64,000 bases of DNA from Chryseobacterium cupriresistens (GTDB lineage: Bacteria; Bacteroidota; Bacteroidia; Flavobacteriales; Weeksellaceae), in contig NZ_JBKKJT010000002.1 of NCBI RefSeq assembly GCF_046614675.1, positions 124,001-188,000 of the forward strand. Direction: 5' to 3'. Position numbers and translations under genes: made by a program. Numbering within the stretch: the stretch's first letter is position 1; each line of letters starts with the position of its first letter. Positions 42,028-52,227 of this stretch are shown here, one piece after another. The notes under the pieces are model-generated. The model did no database searches. It had not been told where the DNA came from and saw only the letters and a list, made by a program, of their open reading frames with translations.

Positions 42028-42658
42028 TTTATTGGGAATAATAAGCTGGGCACAAGAGAAAAAAAAGGAAGCAGAAAAGAAAGTTCATGAGAAATATGAA
42101 CCCAATTTTATGGTTGGCCTTGATGTACTGAACACCGGAGCCGGATTCTTTTCAGACAGAAAACTGTATCAGGGATTTATTTCGTCAAAGATAAAAGGAA
42201 ATCTGCATGCTATTGCGGAAGCAGGTTTTGAAAAGAATGTGTATCAGAAGAATGGTTATGATGCAAAAGCAAGCGGTCCCTTCGTTAAGTTGGGGGCTTT
42301 CTATATGCTGGCAAAAGATGCAGAGAATGAATTCAACGGATTTTATGCTGGTGGAAAAGCAGCAGGATCATTCTATAACCAGGAATATATGGCAATTCCC
42401 GTTCGCGGATTTGGGGGAAGCAGTTCCTCTGAAGCATTTCCTTCATCCTCTCAGTCTTCTTTCTGGCTTGAAGGTACATTGGGGGGCAGAGTGCAATTGT
42501 TTAGTTCCAATTTTTATATAGATGTAAATCTTCAGCCAAGATATATGGTTTACACTTCCAAACAGGATGATATTTCTCCAATGATCGTTCCCGGCTTTGG
42601 AAGAAGTTCCTCAAAGTTTAATATGGGGTTTGCATGGAATATTGCTTATAAGTTCTAG
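41993..42658 (+). CDS. DUF6048 family outer-membrane-like protein
   Basis: This is a 221-residue exported protein with a Sec signal (MKTRLIFTFLFSLLGIISWAQ) and a charged linker (EKKKEAEKKVHEKYE). A beta-strand-rich body has alternating hydrophobic residues and ends in an aromatic (FNMGFAWNIAYKF), which suggests a small outer-membrane barrel. The barrel topology is inferred. The start lies within the DUF6452 gene, so the two are translationally coupled. It is followed by a strong terminator. Confidence 0.8.
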   Translation: MKTRLIFTFLFSLLGIISWAQEKKKEAEKKVHEKYEPNFMVGLDVLNTGAGFFSDRKLYQGFISSKIKGNLHAIAEAGFEKNVYQKNGYDAKASGPFVKLGAFYMLAKDAENEFNGFYAGGKAAGSFYNQEYMAIPVRGFGGSSSSEAFPSSSQSSFWLEGTLGGRVQLFSSNFYIDVNLQPRYMVYTSKQDDISPMIVPGFGRSSSKFNMGFAWNIAYKF

Positions 42659-42690
42659 AAATAACTGCTCTTACCATTTAAAATATAAAA

Positions 42691-42730
42691 AACACAAACT
42701 TTAGATTGTCCTAAAGTTTGTGTTTTTTTT
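42691..42730 (+). terminator. terminator after the DUF6452-DUF6048 pair
   Basis: A 14-bp stem AACACAAACTTTAG/CTAAAGTTTGTGTT with a 6-nt loop is followed by a T run. Confidence 0.92.
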
Positions 42731-42878
42731 AATGAATGTTACTTATAATTTTTATAAATGATAATTCTTGAATTGTACAATATATAGAATATAAAATTAA
42801 TCATATTCTTTGATTTGTGTTTTTTTTAATGAATATGTTTTTTAGATGTATAATATTAAAAAATATTAAGTTATTTAA

Positions 42879-42908
42879 TTTGTTTGATTTATAAAATAGC
42901 TATATTTG
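42879..42908 (+). promoter_or_regulatory. Bacteroidota-type promoter of the reprolysin-like gene
   Basis: TTTG at 42879-42882, an 18-nt spacer and TATATTTG at 42901-42908 fit the consensus. The ATG is 28 nt downstream. Confidence 0.7.
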
Positions 42909-42935
42909 GCGGAAATTATAATTGTTTTTTAATTT

Positions 42936-45900
42936 ATGAAAAGAGTATTTACTGCTTTAATGTTAACTTGCATAGGAGGGGCAGTGTTCGGGCAATGGAC
43001 ACCTACTTCTCTTAAAAAAGGAGACGACAACAAAAGAAGTACAGGATTTAGAGTAGATCAATCTAATGTAAGAGGTAACGGGTACTATAAACTGGACCTG
43101 AACTTACTGAGATCTCAGCTGAAGAATGCACAGGAAATGGGAGCTAATTCCACTCCTGTAGTAATTTCTCTTCCTACAATGAGTGGGAAGATTGAAAGGT
43201 TTAATGTATACAGTTTTCCGGTAGTTGTAAAAGAACTGGCAGACAAGTATGAATTAGGATCTTATGTTGGAACAAGTGTCGATGACCCTACCAAATACTT
43301 AAGATTCAGTATCGCTCCTAACGATTTTCAGTCAATGATTATTCATGGAGATAAATATGAATTTATCGATCCGGCATCAGCAGACAAAACGGTTTACGCT
43401 GTTCATCCTAAAACAAAAAAGGATAAGAACGGTTTCCTGTGTTCTACAGAAGAATCTCCTGCTGCTAAGAAGGAAATAGATGCTTTATTGAAAAATGGGC
43501 AGTCATTCTCTAATCAGCCAACAACTTTTAACAAAAGTTCTGATAAGAAATACAGAACAATGAGACTGGCAATGTCTGTTACAGGTGAGTATACACAATA
43601 CTTTATGACACTTGCAAACGTGCCTGCCACTGCTACAGATGCCGAGAAAAGAGCTCCTGCATTGGTTGCCATCAATAACACGCTAACCAGAGTAAATGGA
43701 GTTTTTGAGAAAGATTTTGCATTGCATTTGAATTTACAGAATTTTCCAAATGTAATTTATATTGATCCGGCAACCGATCCATATGCTGCAGCTGCAACGG
43801 GATCACAAGGGGCTTGGAACACACAGCTGCAAGCAGCTTTGACAGCCAATGTTGGAAACGAAAACTATGATATCGGACACTTGTTCGGTAAATCAGGAGG
43901 TGGAGGAAACGCCGGATGTATCGGGTGTGTATGTATCAATCCTACAACTGCAGTTCCTAAAGGAAAAGGTTCAGGATTTACTTCTCCGGCGAATGGAATT
44001 CCGTCTGGTGACGCCTTTGATATCGATTATGTTGCACACGAAATGGGGCACCAGTTAGGAGCTAACCATACTTTCTCTCATAATCTTGAAGGAAGCGGAG
44101 TAAATATGGAACCAGGTTCAGGAACTACCATCATGGGATATGCAGGTATTACCGGCCCTGATACAGATGTTCAGCAAAACTCTGATCCTTATTTCCATAA
44201 AGCAAGTATCGGTCAGGTACAGGCTAATTTAATTGCAAAAACTTGTGATGTAGAAACTACAATTACTAACAATCCACCGGTAATTGCTGATCTTCCAACA
44301 TATACTATACCTAAAGGTACTGCTTTTGCTTTAACAGGTTCTGCTACAGATCCTGAAAATGATCCAATGACTTATTCCTGGGAAGAGGTAGATAATGCTT
44401 CAGTTTCTATTGATAAGTATAATTTAGGAAATACAACATCAGGAGCTTCATTCAGATCCGCTGCTCCAAACGCAAGCCCGACAAGATACTTCCCGAAATT
44501 TACTTCTGTAATGAACGGAGTATTAAATAATGCGAACAATACATGGGAAGCCGTATCTACTAAGGCAAGAACTACAAATTTTGCATTAACGGTAAGAGAT
44601 AATAATTCCAATGTAGCCCAACAGCAATCTGCTTTTAAAATTCAGACTATTGTTGTAGGAGATAATGGTCCTTTCAGATTAGCTAACCAATATGCTGATG
44701 TGAATACTCCAACGCCAGTTCAATGGATTGTTGCCAATACCAATGCAGCTCCTTATAATGTTGCTAATGTAAAAATTGATTACACTACAGATAACGGAAC
44801 AACCTGGATGGTATTATCAGCATCAACACCTAATGACGGATCCGAAAACTTCACTTTCCCTTCTTCATTGAACGGTCAGACAATTAAAGTAAGAGTTTCT
44901 TCAATAGGAAATGTTTTCTATGCGGTAGGACCTGTAAGTATTGCACCTCTATCTGCTTGTAGCAGTGCTGCTCCAACTAACGTTGTTGTAAGTAACATTA
45001 CAGTGTCTTCAGGAAGTGTATCCTGGATGTCTTATACAGGCGCAACTTATAAAGTACGTTACAGAAAAGTAGGTACAACTGTATGGACTGAAGCTGATAC
45101 AGCAGTTCCTTCAATCAACTTAAGTAACTTAATTGATGGTACAACGTATGAAGTTCAGGTAGCTTTAGTTTGTGGTACTACAGTAGGAACATATTCTACA
45201 TCCGTAAACTTCAGTACACCTGCACTTGCTTACTGCGCAGCTGCTTCAACAAGTTCAGACTATGAGTATATTGCCAATGTGACACTTGCGAATGTAAATA
45301 ACACTTCTGTAAATAGTACATATACAAACTATACAACAAATACAGCACTTCAAATTAACTTAACAAAAGGGAATGTTTACCCTATGTCTGTTACTGTAGG
45401 GAACTCCGGTAGTGCTGATTATGATACGGTAGCTGCATTTATAGACTTTAACAAAGATGGTGTTTTCAGTGATTCAGAAAGAGTATTGAATTATCCTGTA
45501 ACATTAACGCAGCCATCAACTGTAGTAAGCGGAAACGTTACAATTCCAGCGAATGCAGTAGAAGGACAGCCATTAAGAATGAGAGTTGTAGCATTCTATG
45601 TAGGTGCTGGAACTGGAGGAGGTAACATTGGTTTATCATTACCTTCAGATTATGTTTGTGGAGAACTTTTCGATGGTGAGGTTGAGGATTATAATGTAGT
45701 TATCACAGGTAACCTTTCTACTTCTGAAAACGATGTTAAAAATAATGGTATTCAGATTTATCCAAATCCTGCAACTGATGTTTTAAATATTACTAAAGTT
45801 TCAGATAAAGCAACTTATAAAATTTATAGTGCTGCCGGACAATTAGTAGACAGAGGAAATATCAATAATGGAAAAGTAAATGTTTCAGCTTTAGTGAAAG

Positions 45901-45968
45901 GTGGTTATATAATTACTATTGATGATAAAGGAATTGAACAGTTCAAATCTAAATTTATCAAGAAATAA
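42936..45968 (+). CDS. T9SS-exported reprolysin-type metalloprotease
   Basis: This is a 1010-residue secreted protease. In order: a Sec signal ending GAVFGQ, a propeptide (to about 200), and a reprolysin/metzincin domain (about 205-440) with zinc motif HEMGHQLGANH (His368, Glu369) and Met-turn TTIMGYAGI. A proprotein-convertase-like or Ig-like beta region follows (about 450-670), then an FN3 domain (about 680-765). A GEVED domain ends GEVEDYNVVI (about 770-925). The T9SS type A sorting domain (about 935-1010) has IQIYPNPATDVLNI and a terminal FIKK. Its FN3-GEVED part is clearly related to the next gene. It probably degrades environmental protein. Confidence 0.9.
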   Translation: MKRVFTALMLTCIGGAVFGQWTPTSLKKGDDNKRSTGFRVDQSNVRGNGYYKLDLNLLRSQLKNAQEMGANSTPVVISLPTMSGKIERFNVYSFPVVVKELADKYELGSYVGTSVDDPTKYLRFSIAPNDFQSMIIHGDKYEFIDPASADKTVYAVHPKTKKDKNGFLCSTEESPAAKKEIDALLKNGQSFSNQPTTFNKSSDKKYRTMRLAMSVTGEYTQYFMTLANVPATATDAEKRAPALVAINNTLTRVNGVFEKDFALHLNLQNFPNVIYIDPATDPYAAAATGSQGAWNTQLQAALTANVGNENYDIGHLFGKSGGGGNAGCIGCVCINPTTAVPKGKGSGFTSPANGIPSGDAFDIDYVAHEMGHQLGANHTFSHNLEGSGVNMEPGSGTTIMGYAGITGPDTDVQQNSDPYFHKASIGQVQANLIAKTCDVETTITNNPPVIADLPTYTIPKGTAFALTGSATDPENDPMTYSWEEVDNASVSIDKYNLGNTTSGASFRSAAPNASPTRYFPKFTSVMNGVLNNANNTWEAVSTKARTTNFALTVRDNNSNVAQQQSAFKIQTIVVGDNGPFRLANQYADVNTPTPVQWIVANTNAAPYNVANVKIDYTTDNGTTWMVLSASTPNDGSENFTFPSSLNGQTIKVRVSSIGNVFYAVGPVSIAPLSACSSAAPTNVVVSNITVSSGSVSWMSYTGATYKVRYRKVGTTVWTEADTAVPSINLSNLIDGTTYEVQVALVCGTTVGTYSTSVNFSTPALAYCAAASTSSDYEYIANVTLANVNNTSVNSTYTNYTTNTALQINLTKGNVYPMSVTVGNSGSADYDTVAAFIDFNKDGVFSDSERVLNYPVTLTQPSTVVSGNVTIPANAVEGQPLRMRVVAFYVGAGTGGGNIGLSLPSDYVCGELFDGEVEDYNVVITGNLSTSENDVKNNGIQIYPNPATDVLNITKVSDKATYKIYSAAGQLVDRGNINNGKVNVSALVKGGYIITIDDKGIEQFKSKFIKK

Positions 45969-45990
45969 AGATAACCTTTAAATATTAGTA

Positions 45991-46021
45991 AATCCCCGGA
46001 ACTTCCCGGGGATTTCTTTAT
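45991..46021 (+). terminator. terminator after the reprolysin-like gene
   Basis: A 10-bp stem AAATCCCCGG/CCGGGGATTT with a 6-nt loop is followed by a T-rich tail. Confidence 0.88.
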
Positions 46022-46135
46022 TTAGATCATAAGTAGTTAATTTGTTATTTTTTTATAAAAAAAACATAAATGTACTTATAAATTAATAATAAAAAATGAT
46101 TAGATTTGTGTGATTAATATTATAATGAAAACATT

Positions 46136-49100
46136 ATGAAGAAATTCTTTACCTCTTTAATTCTGTTTCTCTGTTTGATTTGCACAGGCTTTGTATCCAA
46201 AGTCTCGGCTCAGGCAGGCCAGATCGGGACAGGAACGGGTACCTCTGTGTATCTCCCCATACGTTCCTATTATGGGTATAGTTATTCTCAGCAGATTTAT
46301 ACTGCTGCAGAGCTTACGACTGCTATAGGTACGTCAAACTATATCACGGCTATAAAGTTTTATTCCACCACCGTTGCATCCTCTCAGGCTGTATATAAGG
46401 ATTGGTTGGTATACATGGGAAATACAACCCAGAATAACTTTGCCACCAATACAAGCTGGATTCCGGTAAGTTCTATGACTCAGGTGTTTGACGGAGTTTT
46501 ACCTAACTTAACGAATGGAAGCTGGGTAACTCTTCAATTGTCTACACCATTTTTATGGAATGGAACAGACAACCTTGTGGTTGCTGTAAATGAAAAAACT
46601 CCTGATTATGCATCTTCTCCAGGTACGGCCTGGGGATCATACAATGCAGGAGCAAACAGGGGGATCATCTATTATGAAGATAGCGCAAATCCTGATCCTG
46701 CAGCACCTCCTTCTGCAAAAGACAGACTTGCAGATATTCCCAGAATACAGTTGGAAAGCCACCCGCTTCCGGCTTGTTCAACAGCTCCGCCTACCAATAT
46801 TACAGTTTCAAACCTGACAACAACTTCTGCTAATATAGGCTGGTACCTTTCTGCAGGTGCCACTTATGTTGTAAGATACAGACCTGTATCAGGAGGAGCT
46901 TGGACAACAATCAATGTGACAACTCCTATGGTCGCAAACCAGATTATTACCGGATTAACTGAGCAGACTCAGTATGAAGTTCAGGTAGCGACTGTCTGTG
47001 GAGGAACACAGGGAGCATTCTCTTCCAGCGTCAACTTTACAACTCCTGCACTTACTTATTGTAATTCCGCTGCTACGAGTACCTATATTGATGGATATAT
47101 CAATCAGGTTTCTGTAAATGCACAAGGTGCTCCGTCTATGTACAGCAACTCCGGTCAGAGTGGCTATACAGATTACAGTACAGATCCTGCAAGAGTAGTT
47201 ACTTTGGTAAGAGGAGGTACAGCTACCGTTTCAGTTTCAAAAACGTGGCCAGGCTACCAGTACGGCTTCTTGACAGGAGTTTGGATTGACTTTAACCGTA
47301 ATGGTGTTTTTGAAGCGAGTGAAAGAGTACTTACTTCACCAAGTAATACAACAACTCCGGTTACCGCTACATTTACAGTACCAACTGCTGCCGGTGGTGC
47401 TTATACAGGAAACCTGACTACAAAAATGCGTGTTGTATTAAATGAATACAGCCCAATTAGTGCTTGTGGAACTTATTATTATGGTGAAACTGAAGACTAT
47501 GCAGTAAAACTTATCGATTTGGCTGGATGTTCTACAGCACCGCCATCTAATATCATGGTTAATAATGTAACCCCTTCTTCAGCGAATGTTACTTGGACAT
47601 CCACTACAGGAGCTACTTATATCGTAAGATACAGAGTTTCTCCTTCCGGAGCATGGCAGCAGATTGCAGTAAATACACCATTAATCAGTAACCAATTACT
47701 TACCGGATTATTGGAACAGACTGCATACGATGTACAGGTAGCCACTGTTTGTGGAGGTACTACAGGGGCATTCTCACCAACTGTTACCTTTACAACACCT
47801 ACTCTTACTTATTGTACAGCAGGTCCTACAAGCAATACTGCAACAAGCGGATATATTAATAATGTAACTGTTACTCCTACGAATACTCCTATTATGATGA
47901 GTAATTCCGGATCTGACAATTATAAAGATTATACACCGGATGCTACAAGAGTAGTAATCTTTGAAAGAGGTTCAGCAAATAATAAAATTTCTGTAAACAA
48001 ATACTGGCCGGGTTCTCCTTCTTCATATGCAGTTTCAGCCTGGGTAGACTTTAACAGAAACGGAACATTTGAAACCAGTGAAAGAATTCTTAATACCACA
48101 TACAATACAACTACTCCTGTAACGGCTACTTTCTCAGTACCTACCGTTGCAAGTGGTAACGTGTATACAGGAACTCTTCCTACCCGTATGCGTGTAGTAA
48201 TGAGATATTTTGATAATGCTAACCCTTGTGGTACATTCACTCAGGGAGAGGTAGAAGATTATGCAGTAAAATTTGTAGATGCTCAGCCTTGTTCAACGGC
48301 CGCTCCAACAAATATTACAGTAAATAATATCGGAGCTACTACAGCAACGGTATCATGGGTTGCTACTGCAGGAGCTACTTATAATATCAGATGGAGAGTT
48401 TCTCCGGGTGGAGTGTGGCAGACAGCTACAGTTCCTGCGGGTCAGAACTTCTATGGAATTACTGGTCTTACAGAGCAGACTAATTATGATGTTCAGGTTT
48501 CTACAACTTGTAACGGTTCCACAGGTTCTTACTCGTCAACAGTAACATTCACAACCCCTCCATTAACTTACTGTCAAATGACAGGAACGGGTACGAATGA
48601 CCATATTTCGAATGTAACAGTTACCTCTTCGAACCTTGGAGTTCCTCCGATGAATAATACTTCGGTACAGACCAATTATATCAGTTATACTTCTCCGGAA
48701 ACTCTTATTACTTTAGATGTAGATTCTCAGAATAATAAAATTTCCGTAGCAAAAGGCTGGACAGGTGCAACAGGTAACGATGCTGTAACAGCCTGGATCG
48801 ACTTTGACAGAAACGGACAGTTTACAGATGCCGAGAGAATTTTAATTTCTCCAGCCAACACAACAACTCCGGTGACGGCTACTTTTGCAGTTCCTTCGAA
48901 TGCTTACACAGGACTATTAACAACTACAATGAGGGTTGTACTGAAACGTACAAATGCTCCTGTAATGTGTCAGAACGCAGTAGATGGAGAAGTAGAAGAC
49001 TACAGAGTAAGAATCAGACCTTGCAGCAATGCAACTCCTAACGCACCAACATTTACAACAACGCATACAACAGCTACTGTTACCATCACAGGAGCAGGAG

Positions 49101-50569
49101 TAAGTTATGTGGTGAGATACAGAGTGCAGGGAACAACTGTCTGGACGCAGGTATATGCTTCTGCACAATTAGGTAACCTTCCTTTAGTAATCAGTGGATT
49201 GACTCCAGCAACTACTTATGAAGTAGAGGTTGCGGCAATCTGTGGAGATATCGTTGGAACGGCAACACCAATCAAAACATTTACTACAAGATGTGATCCT
49301 ACTCCTCCGAATGTAACAGTAACTAATATTACTCCAACAACAGCATTGATTACGTGGTCTCCGCTTGCAGCAAGTTCTACGTATACCATGAGATGGAGAA
49401 AAGTAGGTAGTACAGGGCCATGGAATATAGTGAGTTTACCGGCAGCTCCTGCCAATACTTATGTATTAGGAAGTGCAACTCCTCTGGAGCCATACACAAC
49501 TTATGAAGTACAGATTGCTAACCAGTGTAACGGTGAAAGTACATTAAATCCATATTCAAATCCTAAAGTATTTACAACAGAAAGAATATGTGAGATTCCG
49601 CCTCCGGGACTAACAATTACCCAATTGCTTCCTACATCAGCGGCAATTCAGTGGGATCCGTTCCCGGGAGCAACATATGTTCTTAGATATAGAAAAGTAG
49701 GAATTCCGAGCTGGACAGAAGTACCATCATTAGTTAATAACCTTGTATTGACAGGTCTTACAGAATTAACAAAATATGAAATGCAGGTAGTGAATATCTG
49801 TAACGGTACACCAGGAAACTATACTCCTCCTTACTACTTTACAACTCCTACAGTAATCTACTGTAAGATGAAGGCTGAAAACTCAACAGGAGAGCATATC
49901 TCTAAAGTTACAGTGAAGCCTACTGGTAAGAAAACAATGGAGAATGAATCCGGAGCATCGACGTATACAGATTACACAGGAGTTCCTAAAACATTCATCG
50001 AGATGATCCAGGGCTCCACTGACAATGAGATCATCATTGAGAAAAAATGGACAGGAACTACTTACAACGAAGGAATCGCAGTTTGGATTGACTTCAACAG
50101 AAACGGAGAGTTTGACATCAATGAAAGAGTATTTACTTCTTCACCAAACTCAAACAGCCCTGTTTCAGGTAAATTCAATGTACCGGCAGATGCCTTTGTA
50201 AGTATGACAGATTATAAGTATGTAGTGATGAGAGTAGCCATGTCGAGAGACGGTATCCCTGTAAACTGTACTGACTTCAAAAACGGAGAAGTAGAGGATT
50301 ACACGGTAAGAATCTCTAAACCTGTTGTCGCTAACCCGGTTGATCAGACCAGTGTTATGATTTATCCTAACCCGGTAAGCTCAGTACTGTTTGTAAAAAA
50401 TGTTAGCAAGAGGGCTAAATATAAGATCTACAATGCAGCCGGACAGGTTATCGCAGACGGTATCCTACTCAACAACCAGATCAATGTAAGCAGATTGATT
50501 AACGGTGTTTATGTAATTGATATCGATGACAACGGTACTACTACCCAAAAGAAATTTATCAAAGAATAA
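46136..50569 (+). CDS. giant T9SS-exported FN3-GEVED repeat protein
   Basis: This is a 1477-residue secreted or surface protein: Sec signal (about 1-28), N-terminal jelly-roll-like domain (about 30-210, YSYSQQIYTAAEL), then alternating modules. FN3 starts near 213, 465, 719, 962, 1052 and 1152; GEVED modules start near 308, 560, 812 and 1242, ending GETEDYAVKL, GEVEDYAVKF, GEVEDYRVRI and GEVEDYTVRI. A T9SS type A sorting domain (about 1405-1477) has VMIYPNPVSSVLFVK and ends KFIKE. No catalytic motif is visible, so an adhesin or matrix role is most likely (inferred). The FN3-GEVED pairs arose by internal duplication and are shared with the upstream protease. TAGATTTG at 46101-46108 is a possible -7 element. 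Confidence 0.88.
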   Translation: MKKFFTSLILFLCLICTGFVSKVSAQAGQIGTGTGTSVYLPIRSYYGYSYSQQIYTAAELTTAIGTSNYITAIKFYSTTVASSQAVYKDWLVYMGNTTQNNFATNTSWIPVSSMTQVFDGVLPNLTNGSWVTLQLSTPFLWNGTDNLVVAVNEKTPDYASSPGTAWGSYNAGANRGIIYYEDSANPDPAAPPSAKDRLADIPRIQLESHPLPACSTAPPTNITVSNLTTTSANIGWYLSAGATYVVRYRPVSGGAWTTINVTTPMVANQIITGLTEQTQYEVQVATVCGGTQGAFSSSVNFTTPALTYCNSAATSTYIDGYINQVSVNAQGAPSMYSNSGQSGYTDYSTDPARVVTLVRGGTATVSVSKTWPGYQYGFLTGVWIDFNRNGVFEASERVLTSPSNTTTPVTATFTVPTAAGGAYTGNLTTKMRVVLNEYSPISACGTYYYGETEDYAVKLIDLAGCSTAPPSNIMVNNVTPSSANVTWTSTTGATYIVRYRVSPSGAWQQIAVNTPLISNQLLTGLLEQTAYDVQVATVCGGTTGAFSPTVTFTTPTLTYCTAGPTSNTATSGYINNVTVTPTNTPIMMSNSGSDNYKDYTPDATRVVIFERGSANNKISVNKYWPGSPSSYAVSAWVDFNRNGTFETSERILNTTYNTTTPVTATFSVPTVASGNVYTGTLPTRMRVVMRYFDNANPCGTFTQGEVEDYAVKFVDAQPCSTAAPTNITVNNIGATTATVSWVATAGATYNIRWRVSPGGVWQTATVPAGQNFYGITGLTEQTNYDVQVSTTCNGSTGSYSSTVTFTTPPLTYCQMTGTGTNDHISNVTVTSSNLGVPPMNNTSVQTNYISYTSPETLITLDVDSQNNKISVAKGWTGATGNDAVTAWIDFDRNGQFTDAERILISPANTTTPVTATFAVPSNAYTGLLTTTMRVVLKRTNAPVMCQNAVDGEVEDYRVRIRPCSNATPNAPTFTTTHTTATVTITGAGVSYVVRYRVQGTTVWTQVYASAQLGNLPLVISGLTPATTYEVEVAAICGDIVGTATPIKTFTTRCDPTPPNVTVTNITPTTALITWSPLAASSTYTMRWRKVGSTGPWNIVSLPAAPANTYVLGSATPLEPYTTYEVQIANQCNGESTLNPYSNPKVFTTERICEIPPPGLTITQLLPTSAAIQWDPFPGATYVLRYRKVGIPSWTEVPSLVNNLVLTGLTELTKYEMQVVNICNGTPGNYTPPYYFTTPTVIYCKMKAENSTGEHISKVTVKPTGKKTMENESGASTYTDYTGVPKTFIEMIQGSTDNEIIIEKKWTGTTYNEGIAVWIDFNRNGEFDINERVFTSSPNSNSPVSGKFNVPADAFVSMTDYKYVVMRVAMSRDGIPVNCTDFKNGEVEDYTVRISKPVVANPVDQTSVMIYPNPVSSVLFVKNVSKRAKYKIYNAAGQVIADGILLNNQINVSRLINGVYVIDIDDNGTTTQKKFIKE

Positions 50570-50590
50570 TCATTTAGATTTCAAATAGAA

Positions 50591-50621
50591 TAAGCCTCCG
50601 GAAATGGAGGCTTATTTTTTT
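50591..50621 (+). terminator. terminator after the FN3-GEVED gene
   Basis: A 9-bp stem TAAGCCTCC/GGAGGCTTA with a GGAAAT loop is followed by a T run. Confidence 0.88.
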
Positions 50622-50670
50622 TGTAAAAGATCTCGGAAGAATCCGTCCCCTCAGGAAAAATTTTTTGCAG

Positions 50671-50706
50671 AAAAAAACTCGTTAGAAAAGCTTCTAACGA
50701 GTTTTT
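50671..50706 (-). terminator. terminator of coaE
   Basis: Minus-strand stem ACTCGTTAGAA/TTCTAACGAGT (11 bp) with a GCTT loop is followed by T. Confidence 0.88.
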
Positions 50707-50708
50707 AT

Positions 50709-51338
50709 TTATTCAATACTGAAGATCACTTTTTCAGTTTCTTCTTTTAATTCTTCCAGATTGGTATTATTGTAGATAATGCAGTCTGCCATTTTAATTT
50801 TATCCCTTTCGGGCATTTGTTTTTCCATGATCGTTTCTACCTCGCGGTAGGTTTTATTATCCCTGTCCATTACTCTTTTGATCCTGATGTTATCCTCGGC
50901 TGTTACCAGAAGAGACTTATAACATTGTCTGTTAAGTTTCAGTTCAAACAGTAAAGCTGTTTCTTTAAAAACTAAATATTTGCTTTGTTTCTTAACCCAG
51001 TTTTCAAAATCAATTCTTACAGCGGGATGAATAATTTCATTCAACTGCTGAAGCAGATCTCTGTTATTAAAAACTTTATCCGCTACAAATTTTCTGTCAT
51101 ACAATCCGTTTTCATCATAAGCATCTTCGCCAAGAAGTTCTTTGATTTTTATTTTCAGATCTTCACTCTCATTAACTATAGCTTTTGCTCTGTCATCGGA
51201 ATAATAAACCGGAAAGCCGAATTCCTCTATGAAGCGCGCAACTGTGGTTTTTCCGGAACCTATTCCTCCTGTTAAACCAATGATCTTGGGTGCTGGTTCC
51301 GGCTCTGTCTGCTGTGTTTCTGAATGTAATTCTTCCAT
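50709..51338 (-). CDS. coaE: dephospho-CoA kinase
   Basis: CoaE phosphorylates dephospho-CoA, the last step of coenzyme A synthesis. The 209-residue protein has Walker A GLTGGIGSGKTTVA (about residues 22-35) after a short Glu/Pro-rich N-terminal extension. The CoA-binding and lid segments include YYSDDRAKAI, IIHPAVR, TALLFELKL and MPERDKIKMADCIIYNN. In many Bacteroidota coaE follows yajC; here the two are about 37 kb apart. The gene lies 9 nt after the upstream hydrolase gene on the same strand, so the two are probably co-transcribed. Confidence 0.94.
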   Translation of the reverse strand: MEELHSETQQTEPEPAPKIIGLTGGIGSGKTTVARFIEEFGFPVYYSDDRAKAIVNESEDLKIKIKELLGEDAYDENGLYDRKFVADKVFNNRDLLQQLNEIIHPAVRIDFENWVKKQSKYLVFKETALLFELKLNRQCYKSLLVTAEDNIRIKRVMDRDNKTYREVETIMEKQMPERDKIKMADCIIYNNTNLEELKEETEKVIFSIE

Positions 51339-51347
51339 AATTAAAAA

Positions 51348-52214
51348 TTAATATCCAAAAACATCATTAAAGCTAAACGTCTCATCAAGTCTTACCCCTT
51401 TATCGGTCATTTTAAGACTTGCCAGTTCGTTATGAGCATCATGTTCAAAGAACAATAAATATTCGTTGTCTACACACTGCTTAAGGAATTTCCCTTTTTC
51501 TTCCAGTGTTAAAAGAGGTCTGGTATCATATCCCATCACGTATACCTGATTGATATGTCCTGCGGTAGGAATAAGATCGGCTGCAAAAACAACCGTTTTT
51601 TCCTGATATTGGATTACCGGAAGCATCTGCTTTTCCGTATGTCCGTCTACGAAGATAACATCCATCTTCAGATCAGGAGCGAAACCGTAATTTCCGGTAG
51701 TGGGAAGTGGTAAAAAGTTAAGTTGTCCGCTTTCCTGCATCGGCATAATATTTTCCTTCAGAAAGCTGGCTTTTTCCCTTGCATTGGGTTCTATAGCCCA
51801 TTGCCAGTGGTTTTCATTCGTCCAGAAGTTGGCGTTTTTAAAGGCAGGTCTGTATCCGGTTCTGTCGTCATTCCATTCTATAGCTCCGCCGCAGTGATCG
51901 AAGTGAAGGTGAGTAAGGAATACATCCGTAATATCTTCCTTTATAAAGCCGTATTTTTTAAGATTTTTATCAAGAGTATCGTCTCCCCAAAGAGAATAAT
52001 GTCCAAAAAACTTGTCATCCTGTTTGTTACCGAGACCGCAGTCTACCAGGATTAATTTTTTTCCATCTTCAATAAGCAGAGAACGGGTTCCCAGCTCGAT
52101 CAGGTTTTTTTCGTCTGCCGGGTTTGTTTTTTCCCACAGACTCTTCGGGACGACTCCAAACATAGCACCGCCGTCCAGTTTAAATTTTCCACATTGTATT
52201 GGATATAACTTCAT
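51348..52214 (-). CDS. metallo-beta-lactamase-fold hydrolase
   Basis: This is a 288-residue zinc hydrolase of the MBL superfamily (AHL-lactonase-like branch). Metal motif THLHFDHCGG lies near residues 105-114. Later ligands fall in FVDGHTEKQ, VFAADLIP and FEHDAHNE. Related enzymes cleave lactones or other esters, but many have housekeeping roles, so quorum quenching should not be assumed. It lies between PaiB-like and coaE genes in a leftward group (13 nt from the former, 9 nt from the latter). Confidence 0.87.
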   Translation of the reverse strand: MKLYPIQCGKFKLDGGAMFGVVPKSLWEKTNPADEKNLIELGTRSLLIEDGKKLILVDCGLGNKQDDKFFGHYSLWGDDTLDKNLKKYGFIKEDITDVFLTHLHFDHCGGAIEWNDDRTGYRPAFKNANFWTNENHWQWAIEPNAREKASFLKENIMPMQESGQLNFLPLPTTGNYGFAPDLKMDVIFVDGHTEKQMLPVIQYQEKTVVFAADLIPTAGHINQVYVMGYDTRPLLTLEEKGKFLKQCVDNEYLLFFEHDAHNELASLKMTDKGVRLDETFSFNDVFGY

Positions 52215-52227
52215 ATGTATATTTTGA

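Noticed and set aside
46770..50320. CRISPR-like or satellite repeat
   Set aside because: The periodicity comes from coding FN3 and GEVED modules of about 90-150 residues, not from short identical repeats with spacers.
51348..52214. Quorum-quenching lactonase
   Set aside because: The MBL motif is present, but nothing nearby points to AHL signalling and the family has many other roles.
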